DNA of 64,000 nucleotides from Terriglobia bacterium (lineage in GTDB: Bacteria; Acidobacteriota; Terriglobia; Bryobacterales; Bryobacteraceae). Below are positions 33,076-41,874 of this stretch, piece after piece; the stretch's first letter is position 1; the number at the start of each line of letters is the position of its first letter. Where the stretch lies: positions 132,001-196,000 of the forward strand of contig JAIQFE010000007.1 in assembly GCA_020073445.1 (NCBI GenBank). Reading direction: 5' to 3'. A program made the position numbers and the translations under genes. The notes beneath the pieces are model-generated. The model saw nothing but the letters and a program-made list of their open reading frames with translations. It was not told the origin of the DNA and made no database searches.

Positions 33076-34287
33076 TTATCTCTTACCCAATTTTCTCTCC
33101 AGCACCTTCACGCGCTGTCGGGCGATAAATTCCTGGTCGGGATTCACATTCTGACTCGCGGCCAGAAACTTGTTGTAGGCTTCCAGGGCTTCTTTGTTCT
33201 TCTCCAACCGGTCCAAAGTGATCGCCCGCAGGTAGAAGTGACCGGCCGTTTCTGCGCCAAGGGCATGCACCTTATCGAGAGCCGCCAGACCATCCACCGG
33301 CTGTTCCGCCATGATCAGAACGCCGGCGAGCTCGGTCCAGGCCTGGGCCGCATCGGGCTTGAGCTTGGTTGCGGCTGAGAACTGCTCGGCAGCCGGGGGG
33401 AATTTCCGCTCGTCTCTGAGCGTCCGTCCGTAAAACATGCGCAGTTCGAAATCGTCCGGCGCGGATGCCACGCCCTTGGCGATCAAAGGCTCCGCTTTCG
33501 CGAGCTGCTTCTCCTGTACATACGCGTGCGCCAGTGCGATCTGATTCGCCGGCGTGGGCGATTTTGCAACCACTGGTTCGAGCGCCGTGATGGACGCCGC
33601 CGCCTGCCCGGTCGAGAGCAAAAGCACTCCAGCACGCTCTTGAGCGCCTGGATCGTCGGGAAACTCGCGGTAGATATCCAGGGCCTGCGGAAGCTCGCCA
33701 TGTTCCTCAAACAAGGTGGCAAGCTCCAGCAGGTAGCTGTGGTAGGCGTGCTCCAGGTTCGCAGCCTTTCGATAATGCGGTCCAGCTTCGTTGCGGTGGC
33801 CATCCCGGGCGAGCGCTTGTCCCAATCCCAGCTCCGCTTCGGCCGAAGCCGCGTCCATTTCCACGGCCTTCTCAAATGCGATGATGGCCTCCGTCAGCTG
33901 CTTGGTTTCGAGAAGGGCGGTAGCCAGATAGTAGACCGGCTTGAACTCTTTGGGCTTCTGCTCCCCGGCTGCTTTCAAATAGGGAATCGCCGATGCGGGA
34001 TCATGCGCATTCAACAGCGACATCGAGAGATTGAGTTGCGCTTCATACAAGCCTGGATGCAACTCCAAAGTCTTTTTGTACTCGGGAATGGCCTGCGCGT
34101 CCTTGTTGGCCATGCTGTAGGCGAGTCCAAGATTGAAATGCGCGCTGTAATCGGCGGGGTCGGCCGCAATGGCCTTGGTGAACGACTCCACCGCCGCATC
34201 CGAATTTCCCGCGTCCAGCGCCTTGAGGCCCTGTGAAACAAAATCGGGGGCCTGCGCCAGCAGGACCAGCAAGGCGATCGTCCACAT
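33076..34287 (-). CDS. Exported TPR-repeat protein
   Basis: The 403-residue protein has a signal peptide (about 1-20) followed by about ten tetratricopeptide repeats (for example SAHFNLGLAYSMANKDAQAI and LYEAQLNLSMSLLNAHDPAS). TPR arrays bind partner proteins. It starts the three-gene minus-strand operon with the two small helical secreted proteins, which are natural candidates as partners. The start is separated from the upstream GNAT gene by the 90-bp palindromic element. The ATG at 34287 places the hydrophobic signal at once. Confidence 0.8.
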   Translation of the reverse strand: MWTIALLVLLAQAPDFVSQGLKALDAGNSDAAVESFTKAIAADPADYSAHFNLGLAYSMANKDAQAIPEYKKTLELHPGLYEAQLNLSMSLLNAHDPASAIPYLKAAGEQKPKEFKPVYYLATALLETKQLTEAIIAFEKAVEMDAASAEAELGLGQALARDGHRNEAGPHYRKAANLEHAYHSYLLELATLFEEHGELPQALDIYREFPDDPGAQERAGVLLLSTGQAAASITALEPVVAKSPTPANQIALAHAYVQEKQLAKAEPLIAKGVASAPDDFELRMFYGRTLRDERKFPPAAEQFSAATKLKPDAAQAWTELAGVLIMAEQPVDGLAALDKVHALGAETAGHFYLRAITLDRLEKNKEALEAYNKFLAASQNVNPDQEFIARQRVKVLERKLGKR

Positions 34288-34325
34288 ACTTCTGCTTAGA
34301 TTGTAGCCCTCGCCCTGACAGGTGG

Positions 34326-34415
34326 AAAAAGGGGACAGGCTATTCTGTCCCCTCCAGTAAGCTCCTGACTTCGCCGGTCAGCGTGGGAGTGGACAGAGCT
34401 GCCTGTCCCCTTTTT
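34326..34415. repeat. 90-bp palindromic element, copy 1
   Basis: The ends AAAAAGGGGACAGGC and GCCTGTCCCCTTTTT are perfect 15-bp inverted repeats. Inside, GGGGACAG can pair with CTGTCCCC at 34345-34352, and GGACAG/CTGTCC forms a third hairpin, so alternative folds compete. It lies six bases past the GNAT stop. A second 90-bp copy is at 41782-41871. Both strands end in a T run, so it may act as a two-way terminator. Confidence 0.8.
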
Positions 34416-34421
34416 CTTTCA

Positions 34422-35213
34422 CTACCTTGTCAGATACACCGAAAATTTCGCGACTTCCTTGAATCCCAGCCTTCGATACAACGAATATCCGGCATCTGTC
34501 GACTGGAGCACGATACGTTTAAGCCCGGTCCGAGCTTGTTCCGACGCGACGGCGGCACGCAGCAGCGCTTCGCCGTAACCCAGGCGGCGGCATTCCGGAA
34601 GCGTCGACAAGGAGTACACGCCCAGGGCGTCCGGCGTCGCCACTGTGGCGGCAATCGCCACGGCTTTCCCACCGGCTAAGCCGACAAATCCACGGTAATC
34701 GCCGAGCCATGCCCGCTCCGGCTCGTACACCGCTTTTGCGATTCCCATGGGAATGTCGAAGCTCACCGAGGTGAGCGCTCCGAAAGCTTGCCGAGTAGCC
34801 TTGTCCGCGACCGGCACGCATTCGATTTTCGGCAGCGGCCGCACCGGCGGCGCCAGCGCTTCGGCCAGCATTCCGGGAGCCTGCGAAATCGGTCGCAGGT
34901 CGCGATCCATCAACAGCGAGCGCGCCCGGCGTCGCGTGGAAAAATCGAGCGAGTCTTCGCACAGCCAAAACGACCAGCGCATGGTTCGCGGCGCGAAGTA
35001 GCGGGCGCAGCGGGCGAGACGTTCGGTGAATCCGTCGATTCCCTCCGGCGGCTGGTCCGCGAGCATGGCGATGTTGAACACGCCGTAATCGAGGCCGGAA
35101 TAGATGGCCAGTGCGCCGTCCAGCGGATGGTTCTCGCCGGCGCCGGTCGCGTCGCCAAAGAATCGCATGGCGGCGCGCAGGTTGGCATCGACAATCTGAA
35201 AATCGCGCATCAC
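34422..35213 (-). CDS. GNAT-family N-acetyltransferase
   Basis: The 263-residue protein has an N-terminal region of about 120 residues without a clear family (AIYSGLDYGVFNIAMLADQP) and a C-terminal GNAT domain. The GNAT part carries the acetyl-CoA loop RRLGYGEALLRAAV, then IVLQSTDAGYSLYRRLGFKE, a standard motif A/B pair. The substrate is unknown. It lies 13 bases downstream of priA on the same strand and is probably cotranscribed with it. Confidence 0.82.
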   Translation of the reverse strand: MMRDFQIVDANLRAAMRFFGDATGAGENHPLDGALAIYSGLDYGVFNIAMLADQPPEGIDGFTERLARCARYFAPRTMRWSFWLCEDSLDFSTRRRARSLLMDRDLRPISQAPGMLAEALAPPVRPLPKIECVPVADKATRQAFGALTSVSFDIPMGIAKAVYEPERAWLGDYRGFVGLAGGKAVAIAATVATPDALGVYSLSTLPECRRLGYGEALLRAAVASEQARTGLKRIVLQSTDAGYSLYRRLGFKEVAKFSVYLTR

Positions 35214-35226
35214 ACCTTTATGCAGA

Positions 35227-37680
35227 TCAGAGCAAGGTCATGGGATCGACGTCGATCGCCAGGTTCGCCGGACCCCATTTCTCGGCTGCTGCGAACTTTC
35301 GAACCTCCGCCAGGACTTCGCTGAGCCTTTTACGACTGGCGGTCTTCAGCAGCATTTGATAACGATACTCGGTCTTCACGCGCAACACCGGCGCCGGCGC
35401 GGGGCCCATCACGCGCACACCTTCAGGCGCCGGATTCAGCAACCTGCCCAACGCCGCGCTGCGCGACAACGCATCCTCTTCATTGGTGGAGCGGATGATG
35501 ATGTTCGCCATCGCTCCGAACGGCGGGTAATACATGAGCCTCCGGAACTCGATTTCCTTGCGATAGAACTTCTCGTAGTCCTGCTCGGCGGCACACTGGA
35601 TCGCGTAATGCTCGGGATTGATGGTCTGGATCAAAACAATACCCGGCGTTGCTCCGCGGCCCGCGCGACCCGCTGCCTGCGTGAGAAGTTGAAATGTCCG
35701 CTCCGCCGAGCGGAAATCGGGCAATCCCAGGCCCAGGTCCGCGTTGACGATCCCGACCAGAGTCACGTTGGGGATGTCGTGCCCCTTGGCGATCATCTGC
35801 GTGCCCACCAGAATGTCGTAATCGTGCTCGCGGAAGCCGGCGAGGATCGTTTCGTAGTCCCGCTTTCCGCCCACCGTGTCGCGATCCAGCCGCGCGATCC
35901 GAGCCTTCGGAAAGAACGCGCCCAGCTCCTGCTCCAGTCGTTCGCTGCCCACGCCGACAAATTGCAGATAGTCGCTCGCGCATTTGGGGCATCGTTCCGG
36001 AACCGGCGTCGCGTAGTTGCAGTAGTGACACAGCATACGCCGGTCGCGCTTGTGATAGGTCAGCGTGACCGAACAGTTCACGCATTGGAGCCGCTCGCCG
36101 CAGGCCCGGCACGCGACGAAGCTTGAGAATCCGCGCCGGTTCAGCAGCAGCATGGTCTGCTCGCCGTTCTCCAGACGCTCGGTCACCGCATCCACCAGCG
36201 CGCGAGAAAATGTCGCCTGCTTGCGGGTTTCCAAAAACTCCTGGCGCATGTCGATCACCGAAACCGCCGGCATGGGGCGGCGCTCGATGCGGCCGGGCAA
36301 AACCAGTCGCGTGTACTTGCCACGCTCGGCGTTGTAGCGGGTTTCGAGACTGGGCGTCGCCGAACCGAGCACGATCACCGCCCCTTGATTGCGCGCCCGT
36401 ACCACCGCCACATCGCGCCCGTGGTAGCGCGGCGTTTCCTGCTGCTTGTAGCTCTGGTCGTGCTCTTCGTCGACGATGATCAACCCCAGGTTCTGCACCG
36501 GCGCGAAGACGCCGGACCGGGTGGCGACCACCACCGAAGCCTGGCCCGAGCGAATCCTGCGCCACTCCTGGGCGCGTTCGGAATCGTGAAACGCGGAGTG
36601 CAAAATCGCCACTCGCTCTCCGAAACGCCGATGAAACTGCCCGGCCACGGCGGGAGTCAGTCCGATTTCCGGGACCAGTAGCAGCGCGCCTCGGCCCATC
36701 GCGAGGACCGCTTCGATTGCGCTCAGATACACTTCCGTCTTGCCCGATCCCGTGACGCCTTCGAGCAAGAACGCCTGAAACTGGCGCGCGGCCAGCGCGG
36801 CGCCGATGGCCTCGAAAGCATCCTGCTGGTGCGGATTCAGCGTGTGCGGAGCGCGGGGCGGGGCAGCCATGCTCGACACCGGCTCCAGGGCGAGCCGGGC
36901 GAGCTGCCGCCGGGCCAAGGCACGGGCCGCCGTGCTGGCTTTCGGCAACGTCTCTTCGAGCGTGGCGAGATTGTGCTGGCCGGGATGCAGCTCGAGATAG
37001 GCAAGCAGCTCGCGTTCCGGCTTCGGAATTTTATCCGTCGCGCGCGCGACAAATTCCACGCGCAGCCGTGCGGCGGACGCTCGCAGGGGATCGCGCTCGG
37101 CGGCGACATCTTCCGATTCCACGAATCCTTTCTTTTCGAGCGACCGCAGCACCGCCGCGGCTTTCGGGACCTTCTGTGCAAGGTACGTTGCCGACAGCGC
37201 TCGCCCGTCGAGCATGCGCAGGATCGCCGACGCCGGATCCTCCTGCTCTGTCCCTGTCAGGTGCAGCTGCCGCGCCGTATCGCGTCCCGAGGGAGTGAGC
37301 GAATAGATGCGCCCTCGCCGGACGTCGGCGGCCAGGGGCGTCATCGCGCGCAAGGTGTCGCCAAGGGGGGCGCAATAGTACGTCGAAATCCAGCGGCCCA
37401 GGTCCAGAAGACTTTGGTCCAGGGCAGGCTCTTCGTCCAGCAGCCGCAGGGCTTCCTTGGTAGGACCGGCCTGTGGCCGGTCATGTGTCGCCAGGACCAC
37501 GCCCGTTAGCTTGCGCGACCCGAACGGAACCAGGATCCGGCAGCCGGGCTGCACACGGCGGCGCAGCGTTTCGGGAAGCCTATAGGTAAAGGCTGTGTCG
37601 ATCGGGACCGGGAGGCTGACATCGCAGTAAACCGGTGCTTCGGATCGCGGTTCCGGGGGAAAAGGTGCAGCAGACGTCAC
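35227..37680 (-). CDS. priA: Primosomal protein N' (replication restart helicase PriA)
   Basis: The 817-residue protein has the PriA DNA-binding N-terminal domain (VYCDVSLPVPIDTAFTYRLP), Walker A EGVTGSGKTEVYL, Walker B VDEEHDQSYKQ, and the eight-cysteine zinc cluster (CRACGERLQCVNC...CHYCNYA...CPKC). Helicase motifs VGTQMIAKGHDIPNVTLVGI and QAAGRAGRG follow, then a long C-terminal domain. PriA reloads the replisome at stalled forks. All motifs are intact and length is slightly above the usual 730. An alternative start a few codons downstream is possible. Confidence 0.96.
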   Translation of the reverse strand: MTSAAPFPPEPRSEAPVYCDVSLPVPIDTAFTYRLPETLRRRVQPGCRILVPFGSRKLTGVVLATHDRPQAGPTKEALRLLDEEPALDQSLLDLGRWISTYYCAPLGDTLRAMTPLAADVRRGRIYSLTPSGRDTARQLHLTGTEQEDPASAILRMLDGRALSATYLAQKVPKAAAVLRSLEKKGFVESEDVAAERDPLRASAARLRVEFVARATDKIPKPERELLAYLELHPGQHNLATLEETLPKASTAARALARRQLARLALEPVSSMAAPPRAPHTLNPHQQDAFEAIGAALAARQFQAFLLEGVTGSGKTEVYLSAIEAVLAMGRGALLLVPEIGLTPAVAGQFHRRFGERVAILHSAFHDSERAQEWRRIRSGQASVVVATRSGVFAPVQNLGLIIVDEEHDQSYKQQETPRYHGRDVAVVRARNQGAVIVLGSATPSLETRYNAERGKYTRLVLPGRIERRPMPAVSVIDMRQEFLETRKQATFSRALVDAVTERLENGEQTMLLLNRRGFSSFVACRACGERLQCVNCSVTLTYHKRDRRMLCHYCNYATPVPERCPKCASDYLQFVGVGSERLEQELGAFFPKARIARLDRDTVGGKRDYETILAGFREHDYDILVGTQMIAKGHDIPNVTLVGIVNADLGLGLPDFRSAERTFQLLTQAAGRAGRGATPGIVLIQTINPEHYAIQCAAEQDYEKFYRKEIEFRRLMYYPPFGAMANIIIRSTNEEDALSRSAALGRLLNPAPEGVRVMGPAPAPVLRVKTEYRYQMLLKTASRKRLSEVLAEVRKFAAAEKWGPANLAIDVDPMTLL

Positions 37681-37695
37681 CTGATGGAATTATAC

Positions 37696-37717
37696 CCGCT
37701 CCATTACTGTCGCGGCT
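37696..37717. repeat. Single REP-type arm
   Basis: CCGCTCCATTACTGTCGCGG followed by CT matches 29055-29076 with one mismatch. Here it lies alone between the divergent priA gene and the 37752 gene, next to a TATAAT box. Confidence 0.6.
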
Positions 37718-37728
37718 TTGGAGGCTGT

Positions 37729-37734
37729 TATAAT
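37729..37734 (+). promoter_or_regulatory. -10 box TATAAT of the 37752 gene
   Basis: TATAAT ends 17 bases before the GTG start, with AGGAG (37741-37745) in between as ribosome site. The -35 region would fall inside the REP-type arm at 37696-37717, where no good hexamer is visible. Confidence 0.5.
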
Positions 37735-37751
37735 TCTGCGAGGAGACCATT

Positions 37752-38678
37752 GTGAAAACCGCCATCCTTGCCCTCGGAGCCTTGTCCCTTTTCCTGGTAG
37801 CGTCGGCATCCGCGAACGAACTCGATGACACCTATCAGAAGCTGAAGGACGCTCAGGCCGCGAAGGATCCGGACGCCGTCAAGAAATGGGCCGTCGAAAC
37901 GGCGAAGATGGCTAAGGCCGAAGCCACGGGTCCGAAACTGGACGGCTTTTCGGAAGAGGACTGGCCCAAGCGGGTCGATTACGCCAAAGGGGTCGGAACC
38001 CTCAGCGAATACGCTCTTGCCACGACGGCCGCTCAGGCGGGTCTGGCTCCCGCGAAGGTGGTCGAACTGACGGAAGCGTTGCTCGCGGTCAATCCCAAGA
38101 GCACGTATCTCGGTCTTGCTTCCAATGCTTATCTGGGGGCGCTTGGAAAGATGGGCGGCGCGGACAAGCAGATCGAGGGTGCCACCAAGATTGTCGGCGG
38201 TAGCCCTAACGAAGAATACGCGCTGATGACGCTCGCGGACAACCTGATCTCCAAGGGTCGTTCGGACCAGGCCTACACCTACGCTACGCGGCTGGTGACG
38301 GTGATGAAATCCAAAGCCAAACCCGAGGGCTACTCCGACGAAGAGTGGAACCGCGTCAAGTCGACCATGCTTTCGCGCGGCTATTACGATGCGGGCGTAG
38401 CCGGCTGCGTGCGCCAGATCTGGAAGGATTGCGATACCAACCTGCGAGCCGCGCTTCCGATGATCAGCGGCCAGACTGCGATGACCGGTCCTGCGTATTT
38501 CTACCTGGGCGTCGCGAACTACCAGCTTTCTAAGATCACCACCGATCGCACCAAGCTTCAGGAAGCGCTGAAATTCGAGCAGCAGTCCGCTGCCATTGCC
38601 GGTCCGATGCAGGGACAAGCGTCGCAGTACGTAACGGTGATGCAGAACGAACTGAAGGCGCCCGTCGTCCGGCGGTAG
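37752..38678 (+). CDS. Secreted TPR-like helical protein
   Basis: The 308-residue protein has a signal peptide (about 1-21, ending SASA) and a helical repeat body with pairs resembling TPR helices (KLKDAQAAKDPDAVKKWAVE; SNAYLGALGKMGGADKQIEG). The GTG start sits six bases after AGGAG. It is followed by a porin-like gene, so it is probably periplasmic. No function can be assigned. Confidence 0.65.
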   Translation: MKTAILALGALSLFLVASASANELDDTYQKLKDAQAAKDPDAVKKWAVETAKMAKAEATGPKLDGFSEEDWPKRVDYAKGVGTLSEYALATTAAQAGLAPAKVVELTEALLAVNPKSTYLGLASNAYLGALGKMGGADKQIEGATKIVGGSPNEEYALMTLADNLISKGRSDQAYTYATRLVTVMKSKAKPEGYSDEEWNRVKSTMLSRGYYDAGVAGCVRQIWKDCDTNLRAALPMISGQTAMTGPAYFYLGVANYQLSKITTDRTKLQEALKFEQQSAAIAGPMQGQASQYVTVMQNELKAPVVRR

Positions 38679-38751
38679 GTTCCTCCGTTTTTACAAAACG
38701 TTTACAGGTTGTGAACGACTTGCATCCCGATGCCTCGGCATAATCGGGGGC

Positions 38752-40140
38752 ATGATATTTAGTCTTCGCAAGAATTGTTTAGCCGCATCGCTTGCATTTG
38801 CAATATTTACGATGCCGGCTCAGAGCCAAAACGCTCCGGCCACGGCACTCGAGGATCACACTCCACCGGACGGCCCGTATTATCCAGGGGCCCCGAAATC
38901 GAGCTCGAAACTGCAAGCCCCCATCGGGGATTACATTCTTCGCGTGTATGGGACGCTGATCATGAACATCTCGACGTCCGACACGGTTCAGGTCGGGCAG
39001 GATGTTCCGCTCTGGCCTTTGCCCGGCAACGCCAACGTGACGTTTCCGGACGGCACCACCAAACGCGCCGGAGCCGTCGGCGACACGATCTTCACGGCCC
39101 GCCAGTCTATCGTCGGCTTTCAGGTGAGCCCAAAATCCACCGGCAGCGGCTGGAGTCCGTCCGGGCTGGTCGAGATCGATTTCTTTGGCTCGCGGCCCGT
39201 GGATCCGAATTTTCAACCCCAGAATCGCGTCTTCAATCAGCCGCGTCTGCGGCGTGGCTACCTGCAGTTGGATAAAGGCGATTGGAAGATCGTCGCCGGC
39301 CAGGACAAAGCTATTCTCGCGCCGCTCGATCCCATCTCGCTCTCGCACGTCGCGATGCCTTTAGGCTTCACCGCCGGAGACTTGTGGGCGCTGCTGCCGC
39401 AAGTACGCGTGGAGAACCGGCACAAGTTCGGCAAGTCCACTCTTCTGGTCCAGGGCGGCATTCTGCGCCCGTCGTTTGGCGATGCGCGTCTGACCGATCA
39501 GTCGGGGGTAAACGGCTCGGCCGTGGACGGCACGTTCTCGGGTTTCGGCGAGCGCGGACGGCAGCCTTTCTATGAGGCTCGCGTGGCGTATTCGCATCCC
39601 ATGGCCGGAAGGACTGCGACCATAGGCGTCAGCGGGCACTATGGCCGTGAAGCGGTCGGCGCGGACAAGGACGTCGATTCCGACGCCGTTGCCGTCGATT
39701 GGAGCATACCCATCCACAAATATCTGATCTTCCGCGGCGAAGGCTTCACCGGAGCGAACCTGGTTCCGTTTGGTGGCGGAATCGACCAGGGTGTCGCATT
39801 TACAGCTGCGGCGGGAGCAACACCCGCGAATTTCCGCAAGATCGCCGATCAAGGCGGATGGTTGGAACTCATTTCGCCGGTAACTCCGAAAGACATTCTC
39901 TACGCGGGCGCCGGCACTGACGATCCGCGCGACCGCAATCTGATGCCGGGTTCCACGCGCTCAAAGAATTCGTTCGTGTGGGCGAGCTATTTCCGCAAGC
40001 TCGGTCCGGACGTGACTGCGGCGTTCGAATGGAGCTTCTGGGATTTCCGCACGCGGACGTTCAATGGTGCGAATCTCGGGCCGCGCGCAACCTCGGGCCG
40101 GGGCAACGTCATCAACATTGCGCTCGCCTACCAGTTCTAG
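38752..40140 (+). CDS. Outer-membrane beta-barrel (porin-like) protein
   Basis: The 462-residue protein has a signal peptide (about 1-25). A stretch of alternating aromatic/hydrophobic strands follows (IGDYILRVYGTLIMNISTSD; LRRGYLQLDKGDWKIVAGQD; SFVWASYFRKLGPDVTAAFE), and it ends with the typical barrel C-terminus NIALAYQF (final Phe). This layout matches acidobacterial porin-like proteins of unknown specificity. The ATG at 38752 directly precedes the signal. The gene ends by overlapping the convergent 40137 gene by four bases. Confidence 0.75.
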   Translation: MIFSLRKNCLAASLAFAIFTMPAQSQNAPATALEDHTPPDGPYYPGAPKSSSKLQAPIGDYILRVYGTLIMNISTSDTVQVGQDVPLWPLPGNANVTFPDGTTKRAGAVGDTIFTARQSIVGFQVSPKSTGSGWSPSGLVEIDFFGSRPVDPNFQPQNRVFNQPRLRRGYLQLDKGDWKIVAGQDKAILAPLDPISLSHVAMPLGFTAGDLWALLPQVRVENRHKFGKSTLLVQGGILRPSFGDARLTDQSGVNGSAVDGTFSGFGERGRQPFYEARVAYSHPMAGRTATIGVSGHYGREAVGADKDVDSDAVAVDWSIPIHKYLIFRGEGFTGANLVPFGGGIDQGVAFTAAAGATPANFRKIADQGGWLELISPVTPKDILYAGAGTDDPRDRNLMPGSTRSKNSFVWASYFRKLGPDVTAAFEWSFWDFRTRTFNGANLGPRATSGRGNVINIALAYQF

Positions 40141-40598
40141 GCCTTTGTGGTTCGGTTGTCGGGGGGACGGGCTATGAATCCCTGTTCCTCCGCCAGCAAT
40201 AGCTTCCAGGCGCTCTGCCAATCGGTAGGCCAGGGCAGCCTGACGATCACCTTCACGCGAATCCGGGACAGACTCTTACGCGCCGGGGCGGGTACGGCTT
40301 CTGTCGCTGCGACGGCGACCGCCACTCGGGCGACTGGAGTCGTCGAATGATCCCAAGCGAAAGATCGAAACGCGTAGAAACGCGTCAGGCAGCCCCCGCA
40401 CCGGTAGGGCCGGAGCAGCAACATCCCAGCCAGAGCATCGGACGGTTGGGTCTTGGAAGGCCGGACTTTGGCGGCTCCGCAACGCCAGCATTCGGTCCGA
40501 TGCCGGGTCCGAATTCCGGCTCTCACCAGGTACGCCATGGCGCACAGCAGCATCAGGAGGGTGACGAAAAGAGCGGGAAGTACCCAAGGACTGGACAT
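40137..40598 (-). CDS. Small membrane protein with zinc-ribbon-like Cys motif
   Basis: The 153-residue protein (start MSSPWVLPALFVTLLMLLCAMAYL, 40598) has one N-terminal helix, then CWRCG and YRCGGC (a probable four-Cys zinc site) and a basic C-terminal tail. The frame continues upstream to 40646, but the inner ATG places the helix at the N-terminus. Upstream lies an unusual palindrome (40683-40723) that could control it. No family recognised. Confidence 0.55.
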   Translation of the reverse strand: MSSPWVLPALFVTLLMLLCAMAYLVRAGIRTRHRTECWRCGAAKVRPSKTQPSDALAGMLLLRPYRCGGCLTRFYAFRSFAWDHSTTPVARVAVAVAATEAVPAPARKSLSRIRVKVIVRLPWPTDWQSAWKLLLAEEQGFIARPPDNRTTKA

Positions 40599-40682
40599 AG
40601 GCTGGGGGAGGCCGGGGAGCCAGTATAGCGAACCGCCCCGGAACAATTCTCTAAGGATTTGTCCGGTCCCTCACGTACAGGA

Positions 40683-40723
40683 CGCGACAGGTTGTCCTGT
40701 TTTCGATGGGACAAAATGTCGCG
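40683..40723. promoter_or_regulatory. 15-bp inverted repeat, possible operator
   Basis: CGCGACAGGTTGTCC (40683-40697) and GGACAAAATGTCGCG (40709-40723) are inverted repeats matching at 13 of 15 positions around an 11-base spacer. The gap 40647-40877 otherwise holds nothing recognisable. A dimeric regulator site upstream of the small membrane protein is the simplest reading. Confidence 0.5.
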
Positions 40724-40877
40724 GACGTTCAGCAACTCTTTAGTTTTCAGTAGCCGCCTTGTGGAGTCCGGCGTGCTTCCTGGATAGCAACACGCCCAAA
40801 GGGAAGGTCCAGAGCAGCCGCGATCCGGACCCGGATTGCTCCTATCGGTGAGGCTCTGGACCCTCCCCGTCCGTTCC

Positions 40878-41753
40878 TCAGTGCGTAATCGCGTAGACGA
40901 TGTAGTTCACGCCTAGCCGGATCCCCAAAGCCGAGTATCGTTCCGGATAGCGCGGGTCGTCGGCGAATTCCCAGGAATCGCCCGTGTCGGAGTTGTACAT
41001 CGCCTGCACCAGCACCCGCCCCTTGTCATCGTAAATCGCGCGCCAGTAAGGCACGGTGCCGCCGTTCTTGGAACCTTCCCGCAGGTGTTCCGAGCCGACG
41101 ATGATGTAGCGGTCGTCCAGATCGAACACCGAGTGAAAAATCTGATCGTCGTTCGGGATGTCTTGAACCTGGCGATCCGGAAACGCGTAGCCGATGCGCT
41201 CGACAAATTCGCCCCACTCCGCGGTTCCGTGGATGTCGTCGGCCATGAAGAAGCCGCCGCGGTTGAGATAGTCGCGCAGGATCTTACCCTGTTTCTCGGT
41301 CAAGCCCCATTCGCCGGCTTGGACCGCATAAATGAACGGGTAGTTGTAGACGTCGTCGCCGTCTTCCAGGTCAACCACCTGCTCCACCGGACGCGCATCC
41401 ACGCGCGTCAGGCGTCTCACAGCCTCTAGAAAGTGCCGATCCGCCCGCGGATAATCCTGGGTCCACAAGGATCGCCCGCGATGATAGTCCGGGTCTTCTC
41501 GTCCCCGATAGCCGTCAAGAGGTCCGCCGGGAAACATGATCCGGCCGAAAACGAAGTCCGTCTCGCGATCCCAGCCCGGGGGAAGGGGAATCGATCCCAC
41601 TGAGTACTCCATCCCCGGATACTCGCGAAAAGGTTTGTGATCGGCGAAAAGCTTAAAAGCGAAAAGCACTCCGAGTACAGTTGCAAAGGCCAAGGGAACC
41701 GGTATCTTCCGAAGCGTCGTGCGCAGCACTCTGCCTCTGAGGATACCGCGCAA
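40878..41753 (-). CDS. DUF4159-domain protein
   Basis: The 291-residue protein has one N-terminal membrane helix (about 18-36) and the DUF4159 core: NYPFIYAVQAGEWGLTEKQ, GKILRDYLNRGGFFMADDIHG and VFDLDDRYIIVGSEHLREG. DUF4159 is an amidotransferase-like fold often seen with MoxR/vWA genes; the catalytic Cys is not evident. It is separated from the upstream GAF-ANTAR gene by palindromic element copy 2. Its function is unknown. Confidence 0.82.
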   Translation of the reverse strand: MRGILRGRVLRTTLRKIPVPLAFATVLGVLFAFKLFADHKPFREYPGMEYSVGSIPLPPGWDRETDFVFGRIMFPGGPLDGYRGREDPDYHRGRSLWTQDYPRADRHFLEAVRRLTRVDARPVEQVVDLEDGDDVYNYPFIYAVQAGEWGLTEKQGKILRDYLNRGGFFMADDIHGTAEWGEFVERIGYAFPDRQVQDIPNDDQIFHSVFDLDDRYIIVGSEHLREGSKNGGTVPYWRAIYDDKGRVLVQAMYNSDTGDSWEFADDPRYPERYSALGIRLGVNYIVYAITH

Positions 41754-41781
41754 GTCCCGACATAGATGATGGGGCCGGGCG

Positions 41782-41871
41782 AAAAAGGGGACAGGCTACT
41801 CTGTCCCCTCCCGTAGGGTTCTGACTTCGCGTGCCATCGTGGGAGTGGACAGAGCTGCCTGTCTCCCTTTT
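41782..41871. repeat. 90-bp palindromic element, copy 2
   Basis: The same layout as 34326-34415: AAAAAGGGGACAGGC at the left, GCCTGTCTCCCTTTT at the right, and internal GGGGACAG/CTGTCCCC. It lies three bases past the stop of the GAF-ANTAR gene, on the same side of a minus-strand gene as copy 1. The right arm carries a T insertion that breaks perfect symmetry, suggesting age. Confidence 0.8.
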
Positions 41872-41874
41872 CAG

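Noticed and set aside
35480-36565. 361-codon minus-strand frame inside priA
   Set aside because: Same strand but different frame from priA; Gly/Arg/Ala-rich shadow with no motif.
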